This document shows positions 7,796-15,696 of a stretch of DNA of 64,000 nucleotides, in pieces. The notes below the pieces were generated by a model that did not search any database, was not told where the DNA came from, and worked only from the letters and a program-made list of their open reading frames with translations. Within the stretch, counting starts at the first letter, position 1, and every line of letters starts with the position of its first letter. The position numbers and the translations under genes were made by a program. Source of the stretch: Flavobacterium xinjiangense (GTDB taxonomy: Bacteria; Bacteroidota; Bacteroidia; Flavobacteriales; Flavobacteriaceae); contig NZ_FRCL01000009.1 of the NCBI RefSeq assembly GCF_900142885.1, forward strand, positions 56,409 to 120,408, given 5' to 3'.

Positions 7796-8035
7796 GGTAT
7801 CTTTTTTTGGTTTGTAGCGATACCGAATACTTGTCAATTCGGGATTAATAGTTGTCAATAACGGAGTAAGCTACTTTATTATGAAAGTTGAATTCCTATG
7901 CCTTTCTATATTTCAGGGATGGAATGGTAATGAAATAATTATAGTGATACTAATTACCCTCGTGCGAACTTATATAAGAGGAAAAATTTATGAGAGCAGA
8001 AGGTATTATAACGAGAATGACAGTTGGAGGTGAAT
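7796..8035 (+). repeat. Repeat S, copy A (about 240 bp)
   Basis: It shares with 29310-29556 and 30236-30477 a block containing GTCAATTCGGGATTAATAG, TTGTCAATAACGGAGTAAGC and a downstream tiny ORF encoding a hydrophobic segment followed by RGKIYE. All three copies are in the same orientation and lie at the 3' edge of an accessory gene or operon. Confidence 0.75.
7881..8033 (+). CDS. Tiny membrane-protein ORF in repeat S, copy A
   Basis: The frame from ATG 7881 to TGA 8033 gives 50 aa with a hydrophobic run (EIIIVILITLV) and then RTYIRGKIYESRRYY. The second half matches the ORFs at 29434 and 30337, which have MKWYEIIG or MEWYKIIG before it. In this copy the MEW start lies in a different frame from the conserved tail, so either a one-base shift has occurred or translation begins at the upstream ATG. 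No function is known; a small membrane peptide is the only structural inference. Confidence 0.4.
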   Translation: MKVEFLCLSIFQGWNGNEIIIVILITLVRTYIRGKIYESRRYYNENDSWR

Positions 8036-8145
8036 AATTTTAATTGACTATATTTACTTGAAATTAAGACCCTTAAAGTTTTAGATAAGCTACTGTTAGA
8101 TGTTATTTTTGATTAAATTGCAGTAATCAAATAAAATAATTTTCT

Positions 8146-8153
8146 TATATTTG
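8146..8153 (+). promoter_or_regulatory. Candidate -7 box TATATTTG for the 8164 unit
   Basis: TATATTTG fits the TAnnTTTG -7 consensus of Bacteroidota housekeeping promoters. It ends 10 bases upstream of ATG 8164, which would give an almost leaderless transcript. The nearest upstream TTG is 25 bases away, longer than usual, so the -33 half is weak. Confidence 0.45.
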
Positions 8154-8163
8154 CGTGGTAATT

Positions 8164-8313
8164 ATGAAAACAAGAATAATAAATAAAGAAACTATAATTA
8201 AGTCTGTAACCAAAATGGTTTCAGATAAAGAAATTGTACGTTCCTATTTGAAAGGTAAAACTCCTCTTAATACGTTAACAGAAAAAGGAATTAAGTTTGC
8301 AAAACCTTTATAA
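8164..8313 (+). CDS. Small conserved-type protein preceding a DUF6169-like gene
   Basis: This 49-aa product starts MKTRIINKETIIKSVTKM and ends RSYLKGKTPLNTLTEKGIKFAKPL. It is basic, helical and shows no membrane segment. Its last 17 bases overlap the TTG start of the next gene in a different frame, so the two are probably coupled in translation. A small basic protein tightly coupled to a larger acidic one is the arrangement of many toxin-antitoxin pairs, but I do not recognise either as a proven toxin or antitoxin. The coordinates come from direct translation. Confidence 0.6.
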   Translation: MKTRIINKETIIKSVTKMVSDKEIVRSYLKGKTPLNTLTEKGIKFAKPL

Positions 8314-8800
8314 TTACACCTTCGACGAATTCACAAGCACTTATAGTTTTACCACCAAAAATAATATTATATATAGGATTGCTTTTTTAGTGGATGAAAC
8401 TCTAAATTCGATTTCAACCAGCGATGTGTTAATTGAAAATGTTTATCAAATTGTTATAGAGAAGGTTAGCGATGCACTCGAGCCATTCGACCACTTAGTG
8501 TCCAAAACTATTGAAAATATAATTTGTGCTTTTTTTTCTAATGTCAACAATTCTCTAATATATATATGTTCAGACGATCAAGAAAAGGGAAAAATTCGGT
8601 TTAGTGTTTTTGACAGATGGTACAGGAATAGCTCATTTAATAATTTTGTTACTAAAATTGATAATATTATATCCTTTGATTCTGAAGGAATAAATTATAA
8701 TCTGTACACTTCATTTTTATATCATAATAATAATCCGAATATTGATTATATAGTAACTACTTACAATGACATTGAAAAAGTTTTAAATTCTGATAAATAA
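8297..8800 (+). CDS. DUF6169-like protein
   Basis: This 167-aa protein has the pattern YNYTFDEFTSTYSFTTKNN, then IYRIAFLVDET, a central SLIYICSDDQEKG block and VFDRWYRN. This pattern agrees with my recollection of the Bacteroidota family DUF6169, whose biochemical role is not established. The C-terminal third (NIDYIVTTYNDIEKVL) resembles the N-terminal repeat of a nuclease-free regulatory fold only loosely. The start is TTG 8297, inside the end of the 49-aa gene; no ATG occurs earlier in frame. The gene is bounded by repeats on both sides and looks like a mobile two-gene module. Confidence 0.6.
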   Translation: MQNLYNYTFDEFTSTYSFTTKNNIIYRIAFLVDETLNSISTSDVLIENVYQIVIEKVSDALEPFDHLVSKTIENIICAFFSNVNNSLIYICSDDQEKGKIRFSVFDRWYRNSSFNNFVTKIDNIISFDSEGINYNLYTSFLYHNNNPNIDYIVTTYNDIEKVLNSDK

Positions 8801-8925
8801 AATTTAACTTAAACTTGCAGAACGCTTCTGCTTTTACTTCTTCTTTATTTTTCTAATGTTTTTTATTTAAAGACGGTCGTAGTTCGTGATTGCGATGCAG
8901 AAGTAATCGCTCAAGGTTCTAGATA

Positions 8926-9083
8926 ATTTAATGGAGTTCGTGAATTTTCGATTTCGAAAGAAACAAAAAATATTCATGGGTTATTTTTTTCTTTTGTCTT
9001 GATTACTCACGCTTTAATAATTTATTGGACTTCGTGAATCTTCGATTTCGAAAGAAACAAAAAATATTCATGGGTTAATATTG
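8926..9083. repeat. Pair of about 60-bp direct repeats
   Basis: Two near-identical segments (8926-8987 and 9019-9080) share TTCGTGAATnTTCGATTTCG and AAAGAAACAAAAAATATTCA. They are separated by about 30 bases including TTTTGTCTTGA. The same motif pieces occur in R1 units, so these look like partial R1-type duplications. The stretch 8801-8925 shows no gene. Confidence 0.75.
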
Positions 9084-9111
9084 TTTTTTTTGTATTCATG
9101 AATCTTCGATT

Positions 9112-9491
9112 TCAAGCCTCAATATTTTTATCCCAAAAATCATCGGACGCATTTCCCTATCGCGACCGCAGCCGCTCATGCTCCGCACTCGACTCGGGGG
9201 TCACTCCCTGCGGCCAAGGCTAAAATTCTTACTGTGATTTTTTGCTCTAAAAATATAAGGGCAAGTGGAGCGAGTTGGTTGCGATTGCTATTTTTTATTT
9301 GCAAGTAATTTTTTTCTTTTAGCTCACTAAAATTTTATTTTAAGTGGTGTTTGCTGAATCTTCGATTTGCCTTGATGCAAAAGAAACAAAAGATCAAGCC
9401 TGCATATTTTTATCCCAAAAATCATAAGACGTATTTCTCTATAGCGACCCCAGCCGCTCGTGTTTCACACTCGACTCGGGGGTCACTACCT
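9112..9491 (+). repeat. Dispersed repeat R1, copies c and d in tandem
   Basis: A nearly complete core-plus-tail unit (9112-9297) is followed by a second (from 9316) that starts with CTTTTAGCTCACTAAAATTT and passes through the CCTTGATGCAAAAGAAACAAAAG block and the GC-rich hairpin. The second copy stops abruptly in GTCACTACC at 9490, where intact copies continue CCCTGCGGCCAAGGC. The break coincides with the TGTCTC end of a possible insertion relic. Confidence 0.85.
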
Positions 9492-9579
9492 GTCTCGTCC
9501 TGAAAAGAGTTTACATATTTATACTTAATCCTAAAATAGATTCACAATTTGACTGATTCGGTACTTGAATCAGGAGACA
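9491..9579. mobile_element. Possible insertion-sequence relic
   Basis: The segment opens TGTCTCGTCCTGA and closes TCAGGAGACA, imperfect inverted repeats of about 10 bp, and it starts exactly where R1 copy d is broken. Termini beginning TGTCTC are familiar from IS elements, but no transposase remains in the 89 bp. It could be an internally deleted element or chance. Confidence 0.35.
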
Positions 9580-9654
9580 AAACTATTTGAAGGCTGCTCG
9601 AGTTGCAATTGGTGTGGTGTTTGATTCCCATATTGCATACTTTTTTATACTAAT

Positions 9655-9766
9655 GCGGTAAATAAGTTTTGTATATACCGCAAAAATGCGGTGATTGATA
9701 GATGTAATCACCGCATATTATTTTATTTGCGGTAAATAAGTTTTATATTTACCGCAAAAATGCGGT
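9655..9766 (+). promoter_or_regulatory. Nested palindromic control region upstream of the Fic gene
   Basis: Two 38-bp direct repeats (9655-9692 and 9729-9766, two differences) each begin GCGGTAAATAAG and end with the palindrome ACCGCAAAAATGCGGT. Within the second, GCGGTAAAT pairs with ATTTACCGC. Between them GCGGTGATT (9688-9696) pairs with AATCACCGC. All half sites share GCGGT. The region ends four bases before the Fic start ATG, so a bound protein would block transcription or initiation. The C-terminal winged helix of the Fic protein is a natural candidate ligand. Confidence 0.7.
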
Positions 9767-9770
9767 AGAT

Positions 9771-10859
9771 ATGTATATTCATCAAAAAAATGATTGGCCA
9801 AAGTTCACTTGGAATGCAGATGTGATTACGCCGCTGCTAGGAAGCGTTAGACATAGGCAAGGCAAAATACTTGGCGTTATGCAAGGACTTGGGTTTCGAT
9901 TGCAAGAGGAAACAGTGCTTCAAACATTGACTTTGGACGTACTAAAGTCAAGTGAAATTGAAGGAGAGCAATTGAATCCAGAACAGGTTCGTTCTTCCAT
10001 TGCAAGGCGTTTGGGGATTGAGATTGCCGGTGCTGTTCCTGCTGAACGCGATGTTGAAGGTGTTGTAGAAATGCTATTGGACGCTACACAAAGATATGAT
10101 GAGCCTTTAAGTGATGAACGTTTGTTTGGATGGCACGCTGCTCTTTTTCCGACCGGACGAAGTGGAATGTATAAAATAAAAATTGCAGCCTGGAGAGATG
10201 ATGCCATGCAGGTTACTTCTGGTCCAATGGGAAAAGAAACTATACATTTTGAGGCACCAAGTGCTGATAAAGTACCGACAGAAATGAATACTTTTTTAGA
10301 GTGGTTTAATTCAAAGAAAGATATTGATCCTGTATTGAAGGCCGCTTTTGCCCATTTGTGGTTTGTTACCATACATCCATTTGACGATGGAAACGGACGT
10401 ATCACAAGAGCTATAACCGATATGCTACTGGCTCGTGCCGACCAAAGTAAACAACGGTTTTATTCGATGTCGGCTCAAATTCAAGCTGAGCGTGATACGT
10501 ATTATTCTATATTGGAAAGTACGCAAAAAGGTAATTTGGATATTACTGACTGGTTGGAATGGTTTCTTGATTGTTTGTTACGCTCTATGGCACAGACCGA
10601 TGAAACTGTTGCTGCAACCTTAAAGCGTTCTCAATTTTGGGAAACTCACCGTGCTACCAACTTTAATCCACGTCAACAAAAAATACTTCAACTGCTGTTT
10701 GATGCTTTTTTTGGCAAGCTTACTGTTTCTAAATATGCCAAAATAACTAAAGTTTCTACCGATACCTCCCTTAGAGATATTCAAGATTTAATGGGTAAAG
10801 GTATTCTTGAGCAAGAAGGAAGCGGTAGGAGTACTTCGTATAAGTTGATTACTATTTAA
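9771..10859 (+). CDS. Fic family protein (DUF4172-Fic-winged helix)
   Basis: This 362-aa protein carries the Fic core HPFDDGNGR at residues 202-210, which matches HPFx(D/E)GNGR and predicts AMP-transfer (AMPylation) of a target hydroxyl. The inhibitory motif SSEIEG at 60-65 fits (S/T)xxxE(G/N), placing it among Fic proteins that carry their own N-terminal inhibitor. Residues 1-35 resemble the DUF4172 N-terminal domain, and residues about 295-362 form a winged helix (ADAFFGKLTVSKYAKI..., then DTSLRDIQDL). Start ATG 9771 lies directly against the palindromic region at 9655-9766. The gene is monocistronic. Autoregulation is an inference from that placement; the target protein cannot be read from sequence. 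Confidence 0.9.
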   Translation: MYIHQKNDWPKFTWNADVITPLLGSVRHRQGKILGVMQGLGFRLQEETVLQTLTLDVLKSSEIEGEQLNPEQVRSSIARRLGIEIAGAVPAERDVEGVVEMLLDATQRYDEPLSDERLFGWHAALFPTGRSGMYKIKIAAWRDDAMQVTSGPMGKETIHFEAPSADKVPTEMNTFLEWFNSKKDIDPVLKAAFAHLWFVTIHPFDDGNGRITRAITDMLLARADQSKQRFYSMSAQIQAERDTYYSILESTQKGNLDITDWLEWFLDCLLRSMAQTDETVAATLKRSQFWETHRATNFNPRQQKILQLLFDAFFGKLTVSKYAKITKVSTDTSLRDIQDLMGKGILEQEGSGRSTSYKLITI

Positions 10860-11059
10860 CCGTTTATTCTTTTTTAAATTGTTTGTTGAAGATGATACAT
10901 TCGCACGAATACAATACTTATGTTTTGTAGCTAAATTGTCAGTTTTGACCATCTAATGTTCGATTTGGAATAAAAAGTAATAGTTCGAGGTCGGTAGATA
11001 ATATGGGTGTTTTACGGGGGATACGACTTTTAAATAACTTACACTAAAATCACAATTTT

Positions 11060-11188
11060 AAAGATCAGTATAAAAAAATAAATGTTCCCTCAAAGAGAAA
11101 CAGCTCACGTATTCCCCTCTTGAGAGGGGGTAGGGGTGTGTTTTTGTGGTTATAAATTCCTAAAAGTAAATAATCAGGAATATAATCC
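11060..11188. repeat. Dispersed repeat R2, copy a
   Basis: It aligns almost base for base with 11840-11971. Landmarks are AAATGTTCCCTCAAAGAGAAA, the palindrome CCCCTCTTGAGAGGGG, TAGGGGTGTGTTTTTGTGGTT and AATATAATCCTT. Both copies run straight into the tail of R1. The spacer 10860-11059 after the Fic gene shows no gene. Confidence 0.85.
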
Positions 11189-11754
11189 TTAAAGCTATAA
11201 AGGCGAGTTTAGCGAGTTGTTGCGATTGCTATTTTTTCGTTGAATACAATTTTTTCTTTTGCCTTGATGCAAAAGAAACAAAAGATCAAGCCTCAATATT
11301 TTTACACCAAAAATCATCGGACGTATTTCCCCATCGCGACCCCAGCCGCTCGTGTTTCACACTCGGCTCGGGGGTCACTCCCTGTGGCCAAGGCTAAAAT
11401 TCTTACTGTCATTTTTTGCTCTAAAAATATAAGGGCGAATGGAGCGAGTTGGTTGCGATTGCTATTTTTTATTTGCAAGTAATTTTTTTTTCTTTTAGCT
11501 CACTAAAATTCTATTTTAAGTGGTGTTTGCTGAATCTTCGATTTGCCTTGATGCAAAAGAAACAAAAGATCAAGCCTGAATATTTTTAACCCAAAAATCA
11601 TCAGACAAATTTCTCTATCGCGACCCCAGCCGCTCATGCTCCGCACTCGACTCGGGGGTCACTCCCTGCGGCCAAGGCTAAAATTCTTACTGTGATTTTT
11701 TGCTCTAAAAATATATGGGCAAGTGGAGCGAGTTGGTTGCGATTGCTATTTTTT
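11189..11754 (+). repeat. Dispersed repeat R1: one tail plus two full tandem units
   Basis: An R1 tail (11189-11238) is followed by unit 11251-11470 and unit 11492-11754, each with the CCTTGATGCAAAAGAAACAAAAG block, GC-rich hairpin core and GCGATTGCTATTTTTT end. Frames at 11240-11482 and 11723-11935 are open only because the repeat lacks stops in that register; they start at arbitrary points in the repeat and are not counted as genes. Confidence 0.85.
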
Positions 11755-11839
11755 CTTTGAAGACAATTTTTTTCTTGATTATTGTGCACATGAGTGTGAA
11801 CGGGAGGTCGGAAGACCTCGAAGAGCAGGGTACAATTTG

Positions 11840-12020
11840 AAAGCTCAGTTTAAAAAAATAAATGTTCCCTCAAAGAGAAACCACTCGCGTATTCCCCTCT
11901 TGAGAGGGGTTAGGGGTGTGTTTTTGTGGTTATGAATTCCTAAAAGTTAAGTAATATCAGGAATATAATCCTTAAAAATATAAGGGCGAGTGGAGCGATT
12001 TGTTGAGATTGCTATTTTTT
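11840..12020. repeat. Repeat R2 copy b fused to an R1 tail
   Basis: R2 (11840-11971) is followed directly by an R1 tail (11972-12020, ending GAGATTGCTATTTTTT). The same R2-plus-R1-tail join occurs at 11060-11238, so the two parts move or duplicate as one unit. The copies flank the two complete R1 units. Confidence 0.85.
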
Positions 12021-12044
12021 ATCCGAAGATTATTTTTTTCGTCT

Positions 12045-12365
12045 TCACCCTTTTTTCAACTGGTTTTGATCTTCTGAAAAATTAAATAGAATTACCATGC
12101 TGCCTTTGAATGGATTGAACGAGGGCTCGTATTTTATATACCCTTTTTCGTTTAGTTCTTTTATGCATTTGTGATAGGTTGCCGTGGAACAAATTTTACT
12201 GATACGCATCACTTCTTCTCTAGTTATGCTTATTGGGTTTTGGAAATGGTTTATATTCCAATACTGGAATAATGTAATGTATAGACTGATGTGAGTAGGG
12301 TTGAGGTTCTGGTCTTGTATTATGCGGTCAAAGAAACCAGTGAGATGGTGTTTCATGTAATTCAT
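12045..12365 (-). CDS. Winged-helix transcriptional regulator of mobile-element type
   Basis: This 106-aa protein reads HHLTGFFDRI, NPTHISLYITLFQYWN, ISITREEVMRISKI, TATYHKCIKELNEKGYI and PSFNPFKGSMV. The central helix-turn-helix (about residues 45-75) followed by a beta wing is clear. Similar proteins are familiar from Bacteroidota mobile and integrative elements, where they are single-gene regulators. No integrase or conjugation gene is present here, so it may be a leftover. A 24-unit heptamer array starts 32 bases upstream of its ATG. The family recognition is from memory. Confidence 0.65.
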   Translation of the reverse strand: MNYMKHHLTGFFDRIIQDQNLNPTHISLYITLFQYWNINHFQNPISITREEVMRISKICSTATYHKCIKELNEKGYIKYEPSFNPFKGSMVILFNFSEDQNQLKKG

Positions 12366-12397
12366 TTGGGAGTGTTCGGTTTTTTAATATTTGGTTT

Positions 12398-12565
12398 TTT
12401 AGTGGTCAGTATTTAGTGGTCAGTGGTCAGTGTTCAGTATTCAGTGATCAGTAATTAGTATTCAGTGATCAGTGTTCAGTTTTCAGTGATCAGTAATCAG
12501 TAATCAGTGATCAGTAATCAGTGTTCATTAATCAGTGTTCAGTGATTAGTTTTCAGTGGTCAGTT
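12398..12565. repeat. Heptamer tandem array H2 (24 units, consensus NTCAGTN)
   Basis: Twenty-four 7-bp units keep register from 12398 to 12565 and use the same CAGT core as array H1, 11 kb away. Units such as GTCAGTG, TTCAGTG, ATCAGTA recur in no fixed order. It lies directly upstream of the minus-strand regulator. The rest of the spacer to 12650 holds no gene. Confidence 0.95.
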
Positions 12566-12650
12566 GGCTCAAGGCGTCGTGTCCTCCTTTGTTGGAATTA
12601 CAAAATGGAGGATATTGACGAATTATAATATATTTTTGGTTTGTTATTTT

Positions 12651-15086
12651 TTAGTGTGTTTTATCATCGTTTTGAAGCGTTCCCATCAATTCCATTGAAA
12701 AATTATCTCTTGCTTGAACGTAGGCTACTTTCGGAATTACTGTGGCACCCAGTTTTTTCTTTTCAAAAGTGGCTGAAAAACCAAAATCTATTTTTTTAAA
12801 ATTTAGTTCCTTGGCGCGTTTAATTCCTTGATACAAAAGTTGTCTGTAAATCTGAAATTCTCTAACATAGTTATAATCCATTCCTATCAAAGAGGGAGAA
12901 TAGGTATAGTTGCTGTTTTTATAACAAAAAAGCGTGCCCACTAATTGCCCCTGTTGTTGCTCATTGTCTTCATCTTTTAAATATAGCATTATAAATTCCC
13001 AATTTGGGTCGGTGACCATGGCTATAAATACGTTAGGAGGATAGGTAAAAGTGTTAAAGGCGAGATTATTGTTTTTTACGTTTTTATAGAGTTGATAGAT
13101 CTGTTCCGTTTCTATTATAGTTAGTTCATTTTTTATTACTACATCAAAAGCCTTTTCAAAGGGAAGCACTTCTTCGATAAAATGGCGTTTAGAACGTGGG
13201 GAAAGTTTGTTGGTAAAGGCTTGTGGAGTGTCCCATTCCAGATTTTCAACCACACAGGAGTCGGGCATAGTAACTTTTAAGTAACCTTGATTATGGAATA
13301 TGCGATTTAATTGTTCATTTTCTTCAAAGTCCCTTAATACTAACATATCAGCATTTAAATGATTGTAAAGAGTTTCTATCTCTTGCAATAGCATTAGAAT
13401 AGCTTCTTCTATTAATGGATGTGATGTATTAAGATAGCAATGATTTCCTTCGGTGAATAAAGACCCCATTCCTAACACTTTAGAGGTTAGATATAAAGGA
13501 TTTTTTATTCTTTCCTCTTCTAAATGCTTTGATATTGATTCTGTTGCCATCATGTCGTCTTTCCAAAGTCCATAAGTAAAAAAAGTGGCTATTAAAGGAA
13601 TTTCATTTTTGTCCTTGATTATGTAGTAGTGGAAGTCCCATTTGTTTGCAGGTTCATCAGAATTGGCAAAAGCAACTTCTAAAAAATGAAGGCCCTCCCA
13701 ATCAAATGTGCTTTGTTGTCCTAGTAACTCATTCCAAGTAGGTTTGTCCATTTTTGATATCGATGTTTCATATTTCAGTTGTAACGAGGATTTGTCAACT
13801 ATTATGTCTATAGTAGTATGGGTCTCGACCGAACCAAATGCACTTTGTATTTTGCTTAAGCTATTTCCTGTTTCTTTGAGCACGATGGGTAAATACTTTT
13901 CTATTGCTTCGACTAATGCTTTTATTTCTTCTTTTTGGTTGTGTCTCGAAAGTGTGATGCGAATCCCTGTGTTTTGAACAGGAACCGCTGGATATATTGC
14001 AGGATTGACAAAGAATCCTTCTTCGAATAGGTTTTGAACTAATTTATAAGAAGTTATTGGTATTGCCGTACCAAGAAAAAACACCGGTGAATCGTTTTTG
14101 ACTATTATTGGTAAAGCCGTTTTAGAAATTAATTCATTAAAATAGGCTATTTTTTCGGCTAGTTCCGATTGTAAAATGGTGATCTCTACAGACAGGTGGA
14201 TATCTGCAGCAGCTATGGCAGCAGCTACCGAAGCTGGCTCCAGTTGTGCGGAGAAAGTTAGCGGGCCACCAAAAACTTTTATTTTTTCGCGAAGCTTTGC
14301 ATTTGGACAAAGTAAAACGGCGCCACTGGCTCCAAATGTTTTGCTTAATGTCCCCATAATCATCACGTTGTCCGGTATTTCTTTGAGTACGCTTAACACG
14401 TAGCCCGTGCCGTTTTTACCCTTCCAACTCATCCCGTGGACGTCATCAAAATACAGATGCAGTTGTGGATATTTTTTACTAAGTTCCATTAGTGCTGCAA
14501 TAGGAGCATAGTCACCAAACATGGAATAGACTCCGTCAGCCATATACCAAATTTTTTTGCATTTTGACATCAATTGTTTGATTTTATCTTCTAGCAAAAC
14601 CATATTGCTGTGCTTAATCATTTCGACTGGAATACCTCTTAATTTGAGTAATTGGCAAGCAGTTTGAACACTCCAGTGGACCTGATGATCGAGAATGACT
14701 CCGTCTTCATCTCTCACCGCTGTTGGAATTACCGCCATATGACCGAGGGTACTGTTCTTGGTGATAATAGTAGGAATACCGTACATAGCCTCCATTTTAG
14801 CTTCTAGTTCTGCATATAGTGGATTTGATATGTAGGATTTAGATAATGGAAATTGGGTTCCAAATTTTTTTATGGCATCAATTGCTGCTTCTTTCAATCT
14901 GCTATCTTGCTCTAATCCAAGGTAACCTGTAGTTCCAAAATGGAACATTTCTTTGCCTTTTATTTGAATTGTTCTCCCATTTAAGGATTTATCCTCTGCA
15001 TAAAGATGCATTACGCCCTCTTTTTTCGCTCCTGAAAATACTTCATCAACGGTATCAATAAAGTTGTTGTGTTTAATTTTTGCCAT
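12651..15086 (-). CDS. Alpha-oxoamine-synthase-like PLP enzyme fused to a GNAT-like acyltransferase
   Basis: This 811-aa fusion has an N-terminal PLP fold type I enzyme (about 1-400): DDVHG at 214-218 and the PLP lysine in GTLSKTFGASGA (Lys249) match the family of serine palmitoyltransferase, KBL and BioF. The usual glycine-rich acyl-CoA loop is replaced by FGTQFPLSKSYISNPL at 75-90. Residues about 430-811 form a GNAT/FemAB-like domain ending in a FGFSATFEKKKLGA segment. Members of this family condense an amino acid with an acyl thioester. Capnine-type sulfonolipid or another long-chain amino lipid is a reasonable product guess for a Flavobacterium-like host, not a demonstration. It diverges from a regulator pair at 15297. 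Confidence 0.75.
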   Translation of the reverse strand: MAKIKHNNFIDTVDEVFSGAKKEGVMHLYAEDKSLNGRTIQIKGKEMFHFGTTGYLGLEQDSRLKEAAIDAIKKFGTQFPLSKSYISNPLYAELEAKMEAMYGIPTIITKNSTLGHMAVIPTAVRDEDGVILDHQVHWSVQTACQLLKLRGIPVEMIKHSNMVLLEDKIKQLMSKCKKIWYMADGVYSMFGDYAPIAALMELSKKYPQLHLYFDDVHGMSWKGKNGTGYVLSVLKEIPDNVMIMGTLSKTFGASGAVLLCPNAKLREKIKVFGGPLTFSAQLEPASVAAAIAAADIHLSVEITILQSELAEKIAYFNELISKTALPIIVKNDSPVFFLGTAIPITSYKLVQNLFEEGFFVNPAIYPAVPVQNTGIRITLSRHNQKEEIKALVEAIEKYLPIVLKETGNSLSKIQSAFGSVETHTTIDIIVDKSSLQLKYETSISKMDKPTWNELLGQQSTFDWEGLHFLEVAFANSDEPANKWDFHYYIIKDKNEIPLIATFFTYGLWKDDMMATESISKHLEEERIKNPLYLTSKVLGMGSLFTEGNHCYLNTSHPLIEEAILMLLQEIETLYNHLNADMLVLRDFEENEQLNRIFHNQGYLKVTMPDSCVVENLEWDTPQAFTNKLSPRSKRHFIEEVLPFEKAFDVVIKNELTIIETEQIYQLYKNVKNNNLAFNTFTYPPNVFIAMVTDPNWEFIMLYLKDEDNEQQQGQLVGTLFCYKNSNYTYSPSLIGMDYNYVREFQIYRQLLYQGIKRAKELNFKKIDFGFSATFEKKKLGATVIPKVAYVQARDNFSMELMGTLQNDDKTH

Positions 15087-15190
15087 AGTGTAAGGTTTTG
15101 ATTATTTTTATAAAAGTGAGTATAAAAAATTAGATATTTTGGCTTTTTTATGCGAAAATCCCTATATGACATGTAATACTCCCGAATTGA

Positions 15191-15212
15191 CAACAATAAT
15201 GAATAATTGTTG
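15191..15212. promoter_or_regulatory. Inverted repeat in the divergent promoter region
   Basis: CAACAAT (15191-15197) and ATTGTTG (15206-15212) are perfect inverted arms separated by 8 bases, in the 210-bp gap between the divergent fusion-enzyme gene and the 125-aa gene. It could be an operator for a dimeric regulator, perhaps the AraC-type protein encoded next door. Such short arms are common in AT-rich DNA, so the call is tentative. Confidence 0.3.
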
Positions 15213-15296
15213 CTTTTTGTATAAAATTATTAGTATTTGTTAATTATTTATGAATAATATTTCATTTATTTGTGCTGTTTTACTTAATATTACCAA

Positions 15297-15674
15297 ATGG
15301 ATCTAGACGGCTTTGAGAATGAATTTGCCCGTTTTTGGATTGATGGGACTATTCTTTTTTTTATATATAAAGATAATGTCAGCATTAATTTAGAGGCTGC
15401 GGAATGTATTGTAGCTGATAGGATTCAGTTTCAAAATGATGTGGCTTATCCTATTTTTTGTGATGCCCGAGGCATTGTATCCATGGATAAACCAGCACGA
15501 GATTATTTAGCACAATCGGGTTCGTTGCTTATTAAAGCAGTTGGTTTACTGGTCAACGAACAAGTTTCTGTGATGGTAAGTTATTTTTATCTTAAAATTA
15601 ATAAACCCAGTGTTCCTACCCGACTATTTACAGATCAATTGGCCGCGATAGCATTTGTTTCCAATTATATTTAG
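15297..15674 (+). CDS. Small cytoplasmic protein, possibly STAS-like (DUF7793 type)
   Basis: This 125-aa protein has no signal peptide or membrane segment. It alternates hydrophobic strands and helices: a FARFWIDGTILFFIY strand pair, a helix ending IVADRIQFQ, a FCDARGIVSM strand and loop, then KPARDYLAQSGSLLIKAVG. The strand-helix order and the CDARG segment resemble STAS-like or DUF7793 proteins of Bacteroidota. It precedes the AraC-type regulator by 22 bases and is probably co-transcribed, so a sensory or partner role is plausible. The start ATG 15297 is the first in frame. Function is unknown. Confidence 0.55.
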   Translation: MDLDGFENEFARFWIDGTILFFIYKDNVSINLEAAECIVADRIQFQNDVAYPIFCDARGIVSMDKPARDYLAQSGSLLIKAVGLLVNEQVSVMVSYFYLKINKPSVPTRLFTDQLAAIAFVSNYI

Positions 15675-15696
15675 TTGTACTAAAAACTCTTTTTAA

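Noticed and set aside
9920..10405. 161-aa minus-strand frame opposite the Fic gene
   Set aside because: It is fully antisense to the Fic core including the HPFDDGNGR motif; its Ser/Pro-rich composition is typical of shadow frames.
11240..11482. 80-aa open frame
   Set aside because: It lies within repeat R1 and starts at an arbitrary point of the repeat; the frame reflects repeat composition, not a gene.
11723..11935. 70-aa open frame
   Set aside because: It runs from the R1 tail into repeat R2, and no independent coding evidence is seen.
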